A stretch of DNA of 26,010 bases from Saccoglossus kowalevskii (taxonomy: Eukaryota; Hemichordata; Enteropneusta; Harrimaniidae), in assembly GCF_000003605.2 (NCBI RefSeq), contig NW_003116455.1, positions 815,250 to 841,259 on the forward strand, in the 5' to 3' direction. The position numbers were made by a program, and so were the translations under genes. The first letter of the stretch is position 1; the number at the start of each line of letters is the position of its first letter. This document shows positions 11,001 through 17,000 of the stretch, one piece after another. The notes beneath the pieces were generated by a model. The model saw only the letters and a program-made list of their open reading frames with translations, did no database searches and was not told the DNA's origin.

Positions 11001-14000
11001 CAAACTTCACACACACAAGGTACATCATGTCACAAATATGTATGTGCATTTTNNNNNNNNNNNNNNNNNNNNNNNNNNNNNNNNNNNNNNNNNNNNNNNN
11101 NNGTCTGGGTTTTTAAAGAAAATGCTTTGTCACAGAATAATAGTCTGTTAAAGGTGCCAAGTATGAAATAATTTGGGGACAAAAAAACAAACCTGCATAG
11201 AAATCGGAATAATAGGTCTTTTGATTATCGGAGACGCATTTCAATGGACTTGATTACGGACAATGCATAACTTAAATTTCACCAGGAAATTCCGCAGTGT
11301 GCTCTCGCAATCGCGTACTTAGTCATTTTTACAAGGTTCGCCATTTTTGATGTCACGTGATAATTATGTAAACAATGTCTGTCCAGTTTGTGCGAACTTG
11401 CACCTCTATACTCAGTCTTTTGATATATATAACCTAAATTACTGTTCTGAACAAGACAACAGATAGAGATTGTTTTATTTAAAAACGTCACAAAACCTTC
11501 TCGCTACCTTAAGTGTCCCAAACTTTATACCTTTCACTGTATGCACTTTGGGTTTGTAATAAAACAGTTTGTGTTATATGTATGGTCCTGTTGTTGACAT
11601 TAATTTGAGAGAGCGGAATCAGTCATATAAAAGTCTTATGCTTTATTTGTGTTTGCTTATATTATTCAGTCTGCTGTGGGAATGGAATACCAAGCAAAGC
11701 TACAGAAACACGTGTCACAACAAGACTATGCCAAAGGGTTTGGTGGAAAGTATGGTGTAGAAAAAGATAGAGTGGACAAGTCAGCTGTTGGTTATGAATA
11801 TCAAGAAAAACTACAAAAACATGAATCACAAAAAGGTAACTATTGAACAGTGCCCATATTGGGGACTTTCCAGTTCCTAATGGCTGCTCATTTGCATAAC
11901 CATTTCATGATTTGAACGTGGGGGGGGGGCACTGTGAGTGCGACCATTTTATATGCCTGTAGGTCCAAATCTGGAGATACTGTAAAATACTTTATTTTAG
12001 CTGGAATTAATTTTCGCTGATTTTGTATGGATTTTATTTTCACTGATTTTTGACGAGTTGAATGTAAAATATACAAAAAAAGGTATATTCGCTGGATTTT
12101 ATTTCCACTGAATCATTCCTTCAGCGAAAATAGCGAAAATTAATTTCAAGCTAAAATAAAGTATTCCACAGTAGTACAATTCCTGCATGATGCTAATCGG
12201 GTGCATCCAATGTTGTATTCAACGCCACTCCAAGCGCCGAACACCGCTGTCATCTGGGTACTTTGTTAAGCCCTCTAGTGGTGTTCTGACGAAACAAGAC
12301 AATTATAAAGTCAGGAATTGTGTACTGCCATCCTGAGTGAATGTGCTTTCATGTACTGCCTGTAAATATCATGCATTTTGCCTCAGAAATCATATTCCAT
12401 CTTTGACACTACCTGTACATGTACAGTACGTGTATGGGGATGTCTGACTGTCTTCCTATCATAATGGCAGTCAATGTAAACACTATTATATCAAAGTAAA
12501 CATGTGCATGTACTGCATACATATATCTCCTAGCTACACACACATCGTGGCAGCATGGTAGCAGCTGCTATGAGCTTACTTCTATCAAAACTGTATAAAC
12601 TGTCTCTGTTTCCTGCCTGGTCAAACACAAACACCTGTGGGTCTTACTGGTGGGACACATGTGTATGGACCTACAGTTTTGCAAGATGGCTATCAAATTT
12701 GCCACCTAATTAGCAAACTAGCTAAGTGATTAGCAAAAACTTTGGCACATACGCTTTGTACACTTGGAATCAACAGTTTGGGTTTGTGTGCTGTGATTTG
12801 GATCACATCATTATCTGAGAGGGGGGAGTGAGAACATGCATAAATTAACATAATAAATGCATATTGTGACATATTAATGTATGCAATCACTGTAGTACTG
12901 TAAAATACATTATTTTAGTGGGAACTAATTTTCGCTGAAAAGACATTTGGGTGTTTTGTATGGAGTTAATTTTCACTGATATTTGTTGAGTTGAAAGTAA
13001 ACTAAAGGAACAACGGTATTTTCCCTGGATTTTATTTTCACTTAATCATTCCTTTAGCAAAAATAGTGACAATTAATTCCAAGCAAAAATAAAGTATTCT
13101 ACAGTAATTCAAATAATACTGTGTTTATTTAAAATGAAAAGGACTTGTATGCCAAGTTGTAGTTAGCATATAGGTTGTGGCTTTCCTAAACCTGTGCTCC
13201 TTGTGGGAATGGAACAAGTCCACTATCACAACAAGGCACAGGCACTGGGAACATCAGTTTTGGATGACGTAGTACACGTGTACCAGTTTGGGAACAGTCT
13301 ATGCTCGGGTCTGTGTTTCAAAATGGCAGTGTAGAAGTCGATGTAAATTTTTCTCTGAGACTGGTGTTTTGATTTTCACAAGATTTCACCTGTTTTATTA
13401 GTCCCCGTTCGGACGCAGTCCGAAAATGGGGACTTATATTTTGACCTCCATGTATCCATGTGTGCGAACCTGTATCTTAAAAATGCCTGGACCAATCACA
13501 ATCAAATTTCACACATACATCATACATTACATTATACATATGCACATTAATTTCTTTTAAAATCTGATTCTGAATGGCGACCATTTTTGTGGTGAAAAAT
13601 CATCAAAATCAAGTATTTATGATGGATTTTGTTCAAACTTGGTGCATTTATTGGACATTATGGGACCTTGATGCATGTAATTGTATTTTTCAGATCGGAT
13701 TTGAAATGTATCTAAGACTTATTACCAAAGTAATTGCCGATAGTAACTGTTGACTTAGATGGAATTTCTGTACATTTTTTCTTACTTTTATTTGATAAAT
13801 ATAAATTTTAAAGTGATATTTTTAGTGAGCCCAAGGTGAGGGTAGGGTAAACTCCTACAAATAAATGTCATCCCTTAAGTTGTTGGCCACACCTCTGTAT
13901 TTTCATTGCTTGGGTGTCAGTTAGCTGTTGTGCAATTTAGGTAGCAAATTTGATAGCTACATATCTTGCAGCACTGCAGTTCCATGCTGTCTCAAAATCA

Positions 14001-17000
14001 TTATTTACATACAGATGGCAGCTTTTGATAGTTGCAACAAGACCACTTAGAAAACCTCCTACTCTTGTTGCTCTTAAAACTAGTTCTAGTTAACTGCACA
14101 AGGTTTTTTTTTCTGAAAGTCTTCAATTTTCCGAATATTTTTAGTCCCCGTTCGGACGGAGTCCGAAAACGGGGACTTATGTTTTGCCCTGTGTGCGTTC
14201 GTCCGTGCGTCCGTGCGTCCGTGCGTCCGTGATCACCTGTATCTCGAACATGCATGGACCGATTATGTTCAAACTTCGCTCATACATCACACACTATATG
14301 GGACATATGCACATGCATTTTTTTCATGATCTGATTAACGATAGCCGAATAGCGGCCATTTTAAGGCCGAAAATGCATCAAAATGGCACATTTTCACCAT
14401 TCCGGACCCGGATCTCAGTTATGCATGGACGGATTTCGTTCAAATTTGGTACATACATTAAACATAATAGGACCTTGATGCACGTCATTTTTTTTTTCGG
14501 ATCAAGTTCGAAATGGCCGACTGGCGGCCATTTTGTTTTAAAGAATTCAGTTCTGGATCCGTATCAGAGACATGTCTGGATTGATCAAGTTCAAACTTCA
14601 CACACACAAGGTACATCATGTCACAAATATGTATGTGCATTTGTTTCATGATCCCATTAACGATAGCCAAATGGCGGCCGCTTTAAGGCCGAAAATGCAT
14701 TGAAATCGCACATTTTCACCATTCCGGACCCAGATCTCAGTTATGCATGGACGGATTTCATTCAAATTTGGTACATACATTAAACATAATAGGACCTTGA
14801 TGCACGTCATTTTTTTTTTCGGATCAAGTTCGAAATGGCCGACTGGCGGCCATTTTGTTTTAAAAGAATTCAGTTCTGGATCCGTATCCAGGACATGTCT
14901 GGATTGATCAAGTTCAAACTTCACACACACAGGTACATATGTCACAAATATATGTGCATTTGTTTCATGATCCGCTTAACAATAGCTGAATGATGGCCAT
15001 TTTAAGGCCGAAAATGCATCAAAATCACGTATTTTCACAATTCCGGAACCGGATCTCAGTCATGCATGGATAGATTTTGTTCAGATTTAGTACAATGTGT
15101 TGTACATATGCAGGTGCATTTCGGTCATGATCTGCTTTGAATGTATATGTCACTCAAATATGAACGGAACGGGGACGTGTCATTGACAATGACTTGTCCA
15201 TCAATATCTCATGTACAAGTAATTTTGAATTAATTTTTAATGTCTCTTCACACGGGAGTTCTTTCTAATCTTTCTTTGATTTAAAGTTCCGGGATTGCAC
15301 TAAAGAGAAGCCGAGATAATTGCTAATTTGCATAACAATTCACTCAGTAAGAAGTTTGCTAATGCTCATAATTAAAATGGCTGTAACAGTTCCAAATTTA
15401 AATGTATTATCGTTTTGTTAAAAGTTAAACATAGTGCATAATATGGAGATCCCATCATTTCTTTTTTTCACCATGTTTCTTTTTTATTATTTATGTACAG
15501 CCTTGCTAAATTTTGCTAAGCATTCAAAAGAGAGAATGTTTGCACCTGTTATCTATACTTTAAAATCGTTTTTTGAGTATGTTACACTATTCACAATTCT
15601 ACAAAATGTTATCAGTCTATAGCCAAGTCTGTTTGGATAATAAAAAGCAAAAAAAACAATTCCACGAACCTGCCTCTCCACCTTAATTATACTGAAATAT
15701 TAAAAACAAATTGTTGATACTAAAGTTTATTTAAGGGATCCTGAACAAGCGAAATTTATTTTATAGAAATACTATATAAATGTAGGTCCTTTAAAGCATT
15801 GCTGTTTTCTTACTCAGATTGCTGATGCCCTTGTTGGAAACACCCCAGATGATGAAAAAACTCCTCCACTTGCTGTTGTGGATCCCCTTAAATCTCTTGG
15901 TAAGTTGAAGTGTGAATTCACCCTTATCAACTTCTATCTATTGACCTAAAACTGACACTGTACCTTTGCTAAACTAATAATTAAATAAAATGCATTAAAT
16001 TCAATAGAATTCACTTTTATTATTTAACTTCAATTGATGTATTTCAAGGACAAAACACTGTCACCTGTATCATTTTACACTTCTACTTCTAAGAAAACAG
16101 AGGAAATTACTTCGAATGTGCTAAAATTATTGGTAGTGAAAAGGTTGTGTCCAAAGTTCTTGAGTTGATGTTGACTTTAACATTTGTGTCTCTAAGAGAT
16201 TCAACTCACAATCCCCCTGTCTGCTAGCCATATGTGTATTTATATTGGCCATTTTGTTTTGCAGGTTTGGATGCATTTGTAAGCAGAAGTAAACTTAATA
16301 GAACTCCAGATGCAAAGACAAATGATTTATCAAGAGCATTTGTTTTGGAACCAGAGTCTGTAGCCTGTCATGGAAAACACTTGTTTACTGAGCACAGTGA
16401 AGAGGAGGAGGAGGAGGAGGGGGAAAAGGAGGAAAAACAGCAAGGAGAGGCAGAAGAAGAAAACCTACGAGAAGAAAAAAAAGATGGAACAAAAGATGCT
16501 TTCTATAGTCTGGAAGCAAGACCTGTTGATGAAACACACAGAATTGATACTTGTGACGTTAGCCACGAAAATGGTAATGCTGTTCTTGGTGCTCCTAAAA
16601 TGAATATAAATGAATCACATGGTGACGATAGTGATAAAATGAGCATAGACTTGATGGATTTCACTAGTGGGGAAACTGTGGAAGAGAATGATAAGATGGC
16701 TGCTTTTGACAATGTGCAAGATAGCATTGAAGGTTTGCAGGAGATTGAGACTGACGACATGTTTCTGGGTGAAACTCCACAGTTACCAACAAGATCCATG
16801 CAAAGAATCATCCCAAGCGCACCCGATACCTTAGAGGATAAAGATGATGAGAAACAAGTGGAAGATTTATCTGGCATTACTATGCCAACCAATCTTCTGA
16901 CTTTTTTGGATGAGGATGAGGGTAATATAGATGAGCCGAAAGAAGAGGAAGAGTTTGTAAAGCAGAGTTCAATAATGTCTCATGATAACCAAATAAATGG

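Noticed and set aside
14184..14651. 155-codon open frame with VRPSVRP-type start (also 10570-10920)
   Set aside because: It is a translation of the GTCCG microsatellite and family-1 units. Frames occur on both strands of the same repeat.
8312..15818. Including the cortactin exon as a normal exon of the host gene
   Set aside because: Its 166 bases break the frame and give a stop two codons into exon E, while exons D and E join perfectly without it.
16234..16264. ATG at 16234 as the start of a 593-residue protein
   Set aside because: It lies in the intron before the acceptor at 16264. Exon phases show that the frame continues from exon E.
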